A DNA stretch of 64,000 nt. Source: Tremella fuciformis (Eukaryota > Basidiomycota > Tremellomycetes > Tremellales > Tremellaceae). Position numbers and translations under genes: made by a program. The stretch covers positions 1 to 64,000 of the forward strand of contig CP136498.1 of NCBI GenBank assembly GCA_032768795.1. The letters run 5' to 3'. Under the pieces are notes generated by a model, which was not told the DNA's origin, searched no databases, and saw only the letters and a program-made list of their open reading frames with translations. The number at the start of each line of letters is the position of its first letter. Position 1 is the first letter of the stretch. This document shows, in pieces, positions 54,418 through 64,000 of the stretch.

Positions 54418-55668
54418 TCTTACCTGGATGAGGCAAGTAGGTGGTTACGAGTAGGGTTTTGCGTCAGGCCGTGTGGCACTTGGCCTTGTCTCATTCCGCC
54501 TCAGCTCAGTCTCAGTGCCACAGTCCTGACAATTCCAAGCCGAAAAATTTTGCGTGGTAGACTTGATAGCACACAACAAACCGAGGAACGCCCAAGATGA
54601 GAGGCAGAGTGGCGAAGCTCTGTGCAGGGTCTTGGTGACAAACGCGGCGGAGGGATGAGGAGCCAAGGCCATGGGCAGGGCGGCTGCAGTTCTCTTCATG
54701 GGCATGGGCAGCAGAGAAATAAGCACCGGGAAGAGAGAGCGAGAGTTCCAGCGGCATCAAGGGAGATTGAAGCAAGAGAAAAGGGGTCAAGCAGCATGGA
54801 GACGAGGATAGCCGCTCAGGGAAAGGGGTGGAGGCCATGTACATTCTGCTGGGGCGGATAGCGACCCAAGTGAGTGGGTCGCGGGAGGACGTCAGGCAGC
54901 ATGGAGACGGGGAGAGCCCCTCTAGTGCAAGCCGAAAGGACACAAACAGGGATGTCGTAGGCATACCTGGACGGATTATCCTTGATCACACATTACTATT
55001 GGTGGGCTCACTCGGTGGGCGAGAGATTGCGTGAATGAGCTGATTGCACGTTCAGGACAGTGAAGGCTCACAGGAAAGCTGTGTGGCTGCCCTCCTAAAG
55101 ATGGCTCAGGTCCGTCGAGCTGGACACATGTCCGGAATATGATCAAGCCCATCACAGGAGACGCAGGCGTGTTTGAATCGGCAGGGGGCAAGGCATTTAG
55201 GGCATTCCACGCGCAACGTGCAAGCGCGGAACTGTTGCTGCTGGGAAGGAAGAGGGAATGGGAAACCTTATCTCTGCTGGCGAGAGGGACGGCAGATGAT
55301 AAGTGCCGAGGCTGGGCATGAGGTGGCAGTGGACAGGGGGTTCGATGGAAGGGGTCATGAGAGGGACGATGAGAGGGTCGATGAGAGGGAAGAACCAGGA
55401 CAAGCATGCAGTGTGGCCTACACTGCTCCAAACCGATCAAGATTGGGGCCGACCTGCAACCTGGACGACACTCCCTTGGTGCGGTGATCCTGGAGAGCAT
55501 ACAAGGTGGAGCTGGTCAGCTCTTCGAGGAGGACAAGCTTGGAAGCGTGACTGACTAGAAACGTGGCCGAGCCGGGAGAGACAATGTTGTGCAGTTGTCG
55601 GTCACCCGGCAGGATGAACGCTAGATTGTTATGCTTTGCCGAGAAGGCCTAGGACCGAGTGAGCACAA

Positions 55669-55895
55669 GTGCGGCCGAGTGAGAGACTTGAAGACACTCG
55701 CCAGTCAGGAGACGAAGAGGAAGAGGCAGCGAGTCCACCGGCATCGGCCTAGATGTCCGGCTTGTAGGTCAAGTTGGAACGAGTGCGGCCGAGTGAGAGG
55801 CTTTGTCGACACTCACGAGAACAGGAGTCGCAGAGGAAGAGCCAGCCAGCCCAGCGGCATTTGTCTCAATGTCCAGCTTGTTGAACTCGCCCACA
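55669..55895. repeat. 113-bp imperfect tandem duplication
   Basis: AGTGCGGCCGAGTGAGAG occurs at about 55,669 and 55,782. Both copies continue with similar ACACTC, GAGGAAGA, GCGGCAT and ATGTCC(G/A)GCTTGT segments. Confidence 0.7.
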
Positions 55896-58890
55896 TGAAG
55901 TTTGCCATCGAACACCGACTGGACTCTGATGCCCTTGACACGTCAGGCTGGTGCACTTTTATGTAACGATCTTTCGCTGATCCTCGCTGACATACGTTTC
56001 ATGCAAGACCTGAATTCCACATGCTGGCAAAACTAGCTCGCTCCGGCGATCACCCGGACCTTTCTTGACCACGAGCACGAAGAGCTCTGAATACTCAAAC
56101 ACCGAGTGCTCAATGACGCACCGAGTACCGTTCTCCGCATAACGCGGTACTGCAAGTTTGTGATAATCTTCGCACAGCAAGATCGAGGGGGATCGTATCC
56201 CAAAATCAAGACCCTTGAAAGCTGTCATTCGGTAGATCGCTTCTTGCTGAGAGTATCGTCGAGCGAGGGACCTGAACAGAATGGCTATCGATGTTCGGAC
56301 GCACGAGACACTACATCTCAAGAATCAACAGAATTCTTCAAGGCGAGAAACCAAGACCAAAGCACCTCAAAACCTCGGTTCCTTGGTCACCTCGGTTAGA
56401 CCGATGGCACGACTCCTGGGACAGTCATTGATGATCCGCTCGGTGTTAAACGTCACACCTGAAACATCACCGACCTCACATGCAGACTCTGGGCATCAGT
56501 ACGCCCATCACCTTTACAGCAAGCACACTACCAAGGCGGAGAAATCCAGGGGCGGAGCCATTTGTTCTCCTGGCCAGTTACACTCTTCTGCGTGTTGCGT
56601 GGATCTGGCCAATTCAGTTCACTTTGCAGTCTCTCGACCGCCGTCTGGCGAGGGCAATACACGGTCTAGGGGTTGTTTCACGGCCCAACGTTATTAGTGT
56701 TGTTTTGACACTGGATCATACTGGATCATTGGATTGACATGACGCAAGCCCTGTCACCCAGGCTTGAATTAACCGAGAGTTTACCACATTTTGTTGATGT
56801 GTGTGTGACGCGAAAGCGGTATAGGCTCAGATAAGAGGCAACGATGTTGTCGTTTTAGCTATTCAGCGCCTTCGCGCTGGCAAGAACGACCAAAATCTGC
56901 GGGGGGATATTTCAATGCGAGGTGAGATAAGCAACTTGTGCCGTGATTGCTGCCACAACTGACGGACATGTCACACTAGCTTGATACGTTGCATACGGGA
57001 AAGTCTAGTTCGGGATCGACCAAGGCGTTGGCCACAGATAGCCACACATCTTCCAGGTGCTCTACCTCCTCAAGTCTATCATGCGTCAAAATTTGTGACG
57101 TGCTACCTGATCCCGCCTGGACGTTGGGGTGAGGGCCGAGTGCATTGGGACGGACGTTCTGCGGCTGGAGGAGATGGGACGACTTTTTCGCATTGATCAT
57201 GTAGTCGCGTGAGCCTGAAAGGTTTCGAATCGGTGCCGATGGCGGCAGGCGCGCGCGAAGGTAGCAGATAGAAAGAGAGCTAGAGAGTCAGCAAGATAGA
57301 AGAGAAGGCTGTGTATGCGCGGCCACACACTCCCGAAAGGTTGACAGACGATATCCCGACAACATGCGGGATGACAGCCCCACATATGTACTGCGCGCCA
57401 GATCTGGCCAGATTCGCTGCTCGTGCTTATTTCACTCGTCGAACCTTCAGTGCACTGCAGCGATCGCGCGGGTTGAGATGTTGTCAGGCCACACTGTGCC
57501 TTGGGCTAGTGTGCATCTGCTCAAGAGGCAAAAGCAGATACCGGGTTTCCTGCTGCAGCCCTCTCCCCTCCACTGCTCTGACTCGTTGCCGGCTTTGGAG
57601 GGGCGATCAGAAGGCTTTTGCATGGCAGGCCGACATCATGTACCGTTCATAGCGGTGGTGGCTTCAGAGGGGTCCCGCTGCTTCGATTCCCACTCCAGTT
57701 GGTGTCGGCCCGATTTGATGTTTGATGCAGGTGGGTCTCAGCCGCGATGACACTTGGGATTGCCTATCTCCTTTGATTGAGTTTTGCGAGAAAGCCGCTG
57801 TATCTCTGAGCTTTGCTACAAATTGGCTGACTGTTTAACCCTGTAACAGTCACAGAGAAATCAACACCCTCTGTAATCCCATATGCGTCTTTGCACACTG
57901 TACAAGCACAAGCCCGGAAAGACCTCATCCGGTTCATGTCCGCCAGTGGAAGACCTCTGCTGCCCACGGCCTGGCTTGTTGACATTGGAAGACGGTACAA
58001 CCGCCCTTGCAATGCTCTTGCAAGACTGCCGCGGAGGTCGACATGACCCGAAGGCGATAACGGAGACTCCGGTATGATCTCCGGTATAACCTCAGCGTGT
58101 ATTCGTCGATATGGGCTCTTTACAGTTTTCAGCTGCATTGGGAGCCGCTCGGCACTCGCCGAGTCGTGATAGACCTCCAGATCGCATGGAGAAGATGACA
58201 GTGGGTACAATCAGATCTAATTGCCCGTAGAAGAGGCCCTGCGACACACATCGGTGTCAAGTGTTTGTTGAACAATGGGCCTCTCGGCTCACTGCGTTGA
58301 GAATGTCTGCCGCTGTGACAGGTTCAGCTCTTTTCGGGGCCCAGGGCCGGTGTTCTTCAAATACTGATGCACTGGCGAGAAAGTTCGCTCCATAATCTCC
58401 AACATTCCCGTCCAGATCCCTGGCGAAGGCGGTGCTGCTCCAGGGGCTGGCTTACTGTGACTTCGGCTATCATGCCCTGTCTCAATAATCGTCAGTCTGG
58501 GGAGTTACATGGGTGTCAGATGTCAGATGTATTTGTACATCGAGCTGCTTGGCACCGGGTGGACAATGACGGGACGGTTGTCTCTCGGAGACTTAGTGTA
58601 GGCTCTAGAGGTATTCGCGGACAGCGAGATTCTTACGCTTCCCGAAAGCGTAGATAGAGAGAAAATAAGCCGTAAGACCGATGACATGAAGGACGTCCGA
58701 CGTACATATGACGAAGACGACTGCTGACATACAAGTGGAGGAACTGAGGAAACGGCCAGCCTCTGCTCGTTATTCATCCGCAGCCCGCCCATGATCCGTT
58801 CGTGTTCAGGTTCCGAGCGCCAAGTCGCGTAGACAAGTTGAGCCCCGATACTCTGAACAGGGTAGTGGAGAAGAGAAGGGAAGCACCGGT

Positions 58891-59562
58891 CTAGGTCCAC
58901 AATGGCTGGGTCGGCTGTTGCAAAGCGCCTGCTGGACCAGCCGAAGCGGCGGATGTGTGACCGGGGCTTTTGTTCGAGTCGAGGATGGGGTCCGGGCTCT
59001 CCGATGACTTGGGCCCTTCGCGCGCCCGCTTCTGCAGCTCCCGAAGGGTACGACGACTCGCGGAGGGCTTGTCATACGCCTTCAATTGCGCCAAAAGCCT
59101 TTGGGCTTCTTCTCTGTTAAGGCTCTTGATAATATGCCACTTCGGAATTGTCGGTGGCAGATGAGGATGTGTTGCGGGACGGTTTGACGCAGTCGTTGGA
59201 AGTAGAGGTGGTGAATGCGGCCCGCCGTGGTCATCGGAATGGCAGGGACGACGATCGGGTAGAATATGGTGCACCGCGAACGTCTCACCCTCATCTCTGG
59301 CCCCATTCCCGTCTTCCCCCAATGCTTCGGGCTCTCCTACTTGATCGAAGACGGCGGCTTGCAGGTCTATCGCCCGGTCCACCCCGCTGTGCTCTTCGAT
59401 GAGGTCAAGCCACTTCGAAGGCAATGCCCTTGAGTCCCGAAGAAACGCATCTACAACCTGGGATTTCCTCGGCCGACGGGGCACGTCGAGCTCCACAGCC
59501 TTAGCCAAGGGGAGCAAGAAACTCATCGTCTGAGACTCTAGCTTCCTCTTCAGGCGGTCCAT
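58891..59562 (-). CDS. Hypothetical 223-aa protein with SAP-like helices
   Basis: The ATG at 59,562 (MDRLKRKLESQ) opens a frame to a stop at 58,891. LLPLAKAVELDVPRRPRKSQ followed by VVDAFL, and REEAQRLLAQLKAYDKPSAS followed by RRTLRELQK, both look like the helix-turn-helix layout of SAP DNA-binding motifs. The rest is Pro/Ser-rich. The length and uninterrupted frame support a gene. The SAP assignment is tentative and no other family fits. Confidence 0.42.
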   Translation of the reverse strand: MDRLKRKLESQTMSFLLPLAKAVELDVPRRPRKSQVVDAFLRDSRALPSKWLDLIEEHSGVDRAIDLQAAVFDQVGEPEALGEDGNGARDEGETFAVHHILPDRRPCHSDDHGGPHSPPLLPTTASNRPATHPHLPPTIPKWHIIKSLNREEAQRLLAQLKAYDKPSASRRTLRELQKRAREGPKSSESPDPILDSNKSPGHTSAASAGPAGALQQPTQPLWT

Positions 59563-62500
59563 CGTGGCGCAGACGATCGAGCAGGTACAGCCGATGAGAT
59601 CACACAAAGGGCGAACGGGGAAAGGTGTTTGGCAGTATCGAGATAGCGTGTCGCTCCGAGTGGAGAAGGTATCAATGTAAGGTCGGCTTAGACCGGAGTG
59701 AGCGCGCCGTGTCTGCCTTGTTAGCACGACAAGCGCTGTTTGAGAACCGGTGCGAGCTACTTGAAGTGCTACAACGGTTCCGACGGATTGGAGAGCGGAG
59801 TTGTACACTCACCGATTGGGGGGTTGGATGAGTTGCGGGGTCTCTGGCGAGGGAAAAGTGGTGGCCGACCGATTGATGCACATGAATGGGCCGCGGTCGC
59901 TGAGATGTGGCCGAGGCGGGGCGAGAGCCAGTGTGAGGGCGATTGGACTCTCAATCTGTATACGGTCTCGGCGGTGGGACAAATGAGCGAGTCAGCCGGG
60001 AGAAAACAACACTTTTGATCTCCCCACGTGTTGATTCCCCCCACTTATGCCCTCTTCCCCGACTTGCATTTGCCACCCCGTTCATTCATTTCACACACTC
60101 TCATTTCCCAATTCGTCCGCTCATCGTCAGGACCATAGCGCATAGCAGCCGGATCAGCTTCTCTTGCCTGCCCTTGTGCAAAGTCCGGGACGCCGGTCCG
60201 CAACAAGGGGCGTGGGTTCGAGTTCGCATTCCGCGTCTGGCTCGTTCCCTGGTTATTGACCGCGTGACTCGGGATGCTGTGTAGACAGTGTCGTACCCGT
60301 CAGGGTAAGTCCAGTGACTGAGCCGTGTGCCAGTCCCGCGACTAGATTCACCCTTTTCACCATCCAGAGATTGTGCCGTGCGCCTGTCCTCTGATGAGCA
60401 AAATGGCAAAGACAAACCCTATGGACTGCGCCGTGTGCCAGTACCGTGGGAAGGATACCTCGGACTGCGCCGTGTGCCAGCACTGTCGGTATCATCATCG
60501 TCAAGAGCACTTCTTTATGCTGACAGCATCCGGTGAATACAGCAAGACCTTCGCCTGCGGCCAGTCGCCCGCCGAGTTGGGGCTGCAGTCATCTAGCTCA
60601 CGGACAGCAGCAGATCATCTCCACCCAATACAACTGGCGAAAAGGCGAGAGGAACGGCGACGACTGAAGCCTGGGTGGCGAATCTCCACACTGTGGAACG
60701 GTGAGTCGTCGTAAATTACCGGGTGATCTCTGCTGAACCGTCACCAAGACGTTTTGGGTTGGGAGCACCAAATGTACTTGTGCGCGACCCGTCAAGCATC
60801 TTCAGCTCGCAATGTCAACGAGTCCGCTGCATCCATTTCACAATCATCCTCCACGGCGAATCTCAGACACGCCGTCCAGGACGAATGAGCAGCCTCAAGG
60901 GACGATCGGGTCACCTCGAGGGCATCTGCAGGACTCGATCTGAGCAGGGCGCAATCACATATCTGGCTGAGTTGGTGTAGCGATTTGACCTCTTAGCTCG
61001 ACAGTAGGAGTGACGACGTATACTGTAAGGGCTGATTTTCTTGCAATTGCAGAAGGGAACCAGTCTTCAACCCGGCACGATAGCCAATTCACTCCACCGA
61101 CTCAGACTCGCTCCCTCCGACAATGAGACGCCTGTGCGGGCGAACAAGTCCCCTGCATGGATCATTACCAAGACTGTCGGTAAGTAGCCACGTTTGATCC
61201 TTTCTTTGGTTCCTTCCACCTCCTGTCAGATCCCTCTCTTGCATCCGTCGCACTGGCTGATGCCAGCCACGCCCCTTCACTCCAAAACCCCTCGCGCAAT
61301 CTTCTCATCTTGAAATCCATTCCGAGTACAGGTATCGAGGTCAGTCAGGCTCTCCGTTTCGATGAGCTGCAACATTGCCGGCTATGAATTGTCCTGCCAG
61401 ACTCGCTGGGGTCGGCGGCTTTCATGTGTTGGGCGGGGATTCTTGCTCTGATAATCAGGCTCAATCGACCAATTCGACGCTCATCAGGCCGAGGTGAGGA
61501 GGATCCGATCGGGCATCCCGCCAGCAGAGTCGAAGAGCTTGGGAGCGAGGTTCGAGGTGCGACTTCTCAAGATGATCTGTCGCTCAACGCCCCGGCCTTT
61601 CCCTTGATCGACTGTGGCTGAACTTCGGGATCCGTGTTCTCAAAATGCTATCCACTCGCCGGCACTCACCTGCGACGACGTCAGGGAATCCCGCCCTATC
61701 GGTTCGTCGCCCTTCAGCTCATGGCCTATTGGTCACTTGTCTATATAAACACTTGCTGACCTCGGAACAGGCCCATATCTCATCGCCTTTCGATCAACAA
61801 GTAGCCCTATCTGGCTAGTAATGCACAATGTGAGCAGAGCACAGGGCTCAGAGAGCAGCGAACGAATGAGCTGACGACCGGGCAACATTCCGTCCCCAGC
61901 CCATCCCGCGGCCCTGTACGTCGAATTCACTCGGATGACATCCACCAGCCGCGATTTGATTCTTGCGCCCGGACTAATCCTCTCGACTCGCCTGCTAAAT
62001 GCCGTTCTCTCGCTTTGGCATCTCGCGCTACCATACTGGGTCGGATCACAAGGCCCATTCGGTGAACCCTGTCCTCTTCACCCATTCACTCGACTGCTTT
62101 TCCAAGCTGCCCTACTCGTCATTCTCGCCAGCCTTATTAGCCGTGTCAAGAGTCAAGCTCTGTTGTCCAGTCTTTCGTCCTGTTCTCAACGGCTCGCTAG
62201 GCTCGATGCGGCAGCGGCCGACTTGCGTCTCTAACGCTACTAGCAAAACCCCAAGCGCGGGAGAGTGGCCGTCAATATCAAAAGCCAAATTGGCGGGCGT
62301 TTTTGCTGCGCTGAACCGACGGCCGAGTCCCCTGTTGTGTCGTAGTGGGTGTATCCTCGGTCCTCGCTCTTTCGCTGACTCCCAAAAGAATGCTCTCGTT
62401 GAGCTCCCAGCCAGCTTGGAGAGGTCGATGCGGGCTATTGCCTATATCCGACAGCGACGGACGTTGAGACGCAATGGCCAGAGGTGTCCACGAGAACGGT

Positions 62501-63547
62501 AATGGAGTCAGAGCACGATACTCTATGACGTGGCATCTCTGCTAGCCACTCTCCTTCCTTTCATCCCTCTTGCTCTCCTCTCTATCCTCTATCTCTCTCT
62601 TTCAAGGATTCCGCTCTCATAGCGATCGCTCTTTCTGTTCTCGCCCGCCCGCCATCCCCGGGATCGCCGCGTAGGGTTCTCTGACAAAGGTTTTATCCCA
62701 CTGGGTTTCCCCGCAGAGTTTTATCCCGCGCTTGTAGTAGTTAGCAACTCGGGCTCCGATGTGTCGCCCCTCGTGACCTCTGGAGCAAATGCACTTCTCC
62801 GGTGTCGTTGGCGTCGGCATGAGCATCATGGCTTCATCTTGCGTGTCAGCTCCCGCCAAATACTTCGACCTGTCCCAGCCCGAAACCTTCAGCCAGCCCC
62901 TCTGAGCGATTCAGACACCTACTCTGTCAGTCCTCGGCAAGGAATCATCGGTGGCCGTGGCGAGCGAGAAGGCAGCCGACGGCTATGGGGGCAAATGTCC
63001 TCCTCATGTTGTGCTTGGTCCCTCCATTCCTTGGGCTGATCCCGTCTCAATGTCCCTTGTCCCGGAGAGTTGTGGCTGAGGTTGCTGTGGGGGCGATGGC
63101 TGCGGGAGAGGCGGTTGCTGAGAAGCACTGGGAGGGTAGACGGGCGGATCCAACGCGAGGGGGATGACCTGTACTCAACGTCGCCGGCACTTGGAATGGG
63201 ACCGGGAACGGCCCGCTGGTGCCGCTCGTATTTGCGAACGCAGTCGAGCGTGACGGCGAGGACAAGTGGGAAAGGGTTGAGAGTAAGGATGGGCCGTTGA
63301 AGTGAGTCGAGCATCGCAGGACGACGACCCATCGCCGTCGACCAGTAGGCGCCGGCCCTTCCGATGGGTCTTGAAACTCGCAATACTTGGGCAGACTCGT
63401 CATAGCAGCGCAACCGGTAGTTGGACAGGATGGTAAATCAAGAGCGATGACTGCGCAAGGCTCCGAAGACCTGCAGTTAGCGGGGAGGCAATGGGGATGG
63501 GAGAAAGGATGATTTGAGAGATGGAGGCGGGAGAAGCAAGAACTCGC
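59563..63547. other. Mostly non-coding stretch
   Basis: Apart from the small Cys-rich frame at 60,394-60,714 I find no supported gene. Around 60,300-60,490 the segment GACTG(C/A)GCCGTGTGCCAG occurs three times at irregular spacing. Confidence 0.35.
60394..60714 (+). CDS. Possible small Cys-rich protein exon
   Basis: From the ATG at 60,394 the frame encodes MDCAVCQYRGKDTSDCAVCQ and then HCRYHHRQEHFF, a cluster of CxxC pairs and His suggestive of zinc binding, then a basic C terminus (KRREERRRLK). The paired CAVCQ motifs arise from the local DNA repeat GACTGCGCCGTGTGCCAG, so they may be fortuitous. A consensus donor (ACG/GTGAGT) overlaps the end, so more exons may follow. Confidence 0.3.
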   Translation: MSKMAKTNPMDCAVCQYRGKDTSDCAVCQHCRYHHRQEHFFMLTASGEYSKTFACGQSPAELGLQSSSSRTAADHLHPIQLAKRREERRRLKPGWRISTLWNGESS

Positions 63548-64000
63548 CTGAATGAACAGATGGTAAACCTTGCCCGTCTGTGGTATATGCGGTACGTCTG
63601 AATCGACCAAGATGACTCCTGAATGATTCGCCAACAGATACCCGCCCTTGTTGGCCAGGACCCAGATGTCATTCATCTTGGTCTTTGTGCCGTCCGATTT
63701 CCTAATCCTGGACGAAAGGCGTTGGTGCACGAAACGCTCAAGTCGCTCGAAATGCGTTTGACTGTTTTCAACGAGATATCACTGTGTAGACATCCGTTTT
63801 ACATGCAGTCCTCTACATCCCGCCCTGGAGAGGCTCCTGGTACAATCCAGCTGGCTCCGAGGCAGAAGTGGTGCGGGAGATACGTAGACGTGGCGGGTTT
63901 TACACCCCTCTTATCATACCTGTCCGAACGACATTGCGACCTGCGTAAATACTCCATCAGTATATTTGCATCATTCTGGTCGCGCTCCGCCTGTGGCACT
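63548..64000 (-). CDS. Partial gene running off the right edge
   Basis: Proposed minus-strand exons are 64,000-63,920 (DANILMEYLRRSQCRSD, donor GTATGA) and 63,761-63,548. The second reads HFERLERFVHQRLSSRI, then MNDIWVLANKGGYLLANHSG and VILVDSDVPHIPQTGKVYHL. Phase is kept across the 158-nt intron (acceptor AAACAG). The second exon ends at CAG/GCGAGT, a possible GC donor, and a CTAAC...TGCAG acceptor lies at 63,471. Joining there meets a stop, so the 3' structure is unresolved. No family recognised. The 5' end lies outside the window. Confidence 0.4.

Larger units (their letters stand above)
53419..58890. other. Long gene-poor stretch with repeats
   Basis: Contains a GTGAGGTGT minisatellite (53,549-53,590), LTR-like copy B (54,204-54,417) and a 113-bp tandem duplication (55,669-55,895). 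The remaining short frames, including minus-strand pieces at 55,959-56,321 and 57,764-58,210, show no recognisable domain or consistent exon structure. Confidence 0.35.

Overview
This is a chromosome end. The first 253 bases are C-strand telomere, (TAACCCCC)n on the + strand, i.e. TTAGGGGG repeats with the chromosome terminus on the left. An 8-bp TTAGGGGG repeat, very short GT-AG introns (44-65 nt) with CTRAY branch sites and fungal-type domains point to a basidiomycete yeast, most likely a tremellomycete (Cryptococcus and relatives use this repeat). The species cannot be named from the sequence.

Region 1 (1-11,524) is a head-to-tail array of a telomere-associated element. Two full units (254-5537 and 5553-10,836) look identical at an offset of 5299 bp. 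A third, older unit (10,851-11,508) has lost its 5' part. Every unit ends in a two-repeat telomeric seed. A full unit holds a CCAAT/TATA-type promoter, a probable spliced leader, one 746-aa gene ending in an OTU cysteine-protease domain, and a tail of 167-bp subrepeats. Each subrepeat carries an 18-nt hairpin, and the tail is interrupted by a tRNA-like Pol III unit. No reverse transcriptase, helicase or Rep is encoded. The element's 3' end always faces the centromere and ends in a sequence complementary to the telomeric G overhang. That is the layout expected of an element that extends chromosome ends. This array is the main candidate for an undescribed system.

Region 2 (11,525-64,000) is gene-poor, decayed subtelomeric sequence. 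The array joins directly into an APH-type kinase gene that is cut off by the telomeric seed. Recognisable genes are a KPD-motif protein with a Gly/Asp-rich tail (12.2-13.8 kb, with a broken paralogue at 45.4-46.2 kb), a 932-aa trypsin-like protease (18.1-20.9 kb), a Gag-like zinc-knuckle protein behind a TATA box and 123-bp repeats (22.4-23.7 kb), an intact two-exon APH-type kinase (33.1-34.5 kb), a six-exon PD-(D/E)XK-like protein (39.2-41.0 kb), a second type of APH kinase (49.8-51.1 kb) and a FAR1/MULE transposase remnant (51.7-53.4 kb). Repeats include a palindromic 82-bp satellite (46.8-47.6 kb) with single copies at 43.3 and 44.6 kb, and two LTR-like dispersed copies (14.8 and 54.2 kb).

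Most remaining sequence has short, frame-switching coding-like pieces that I could not build into genes. Splice sites and starts below are read by eye, and no database search was possible.
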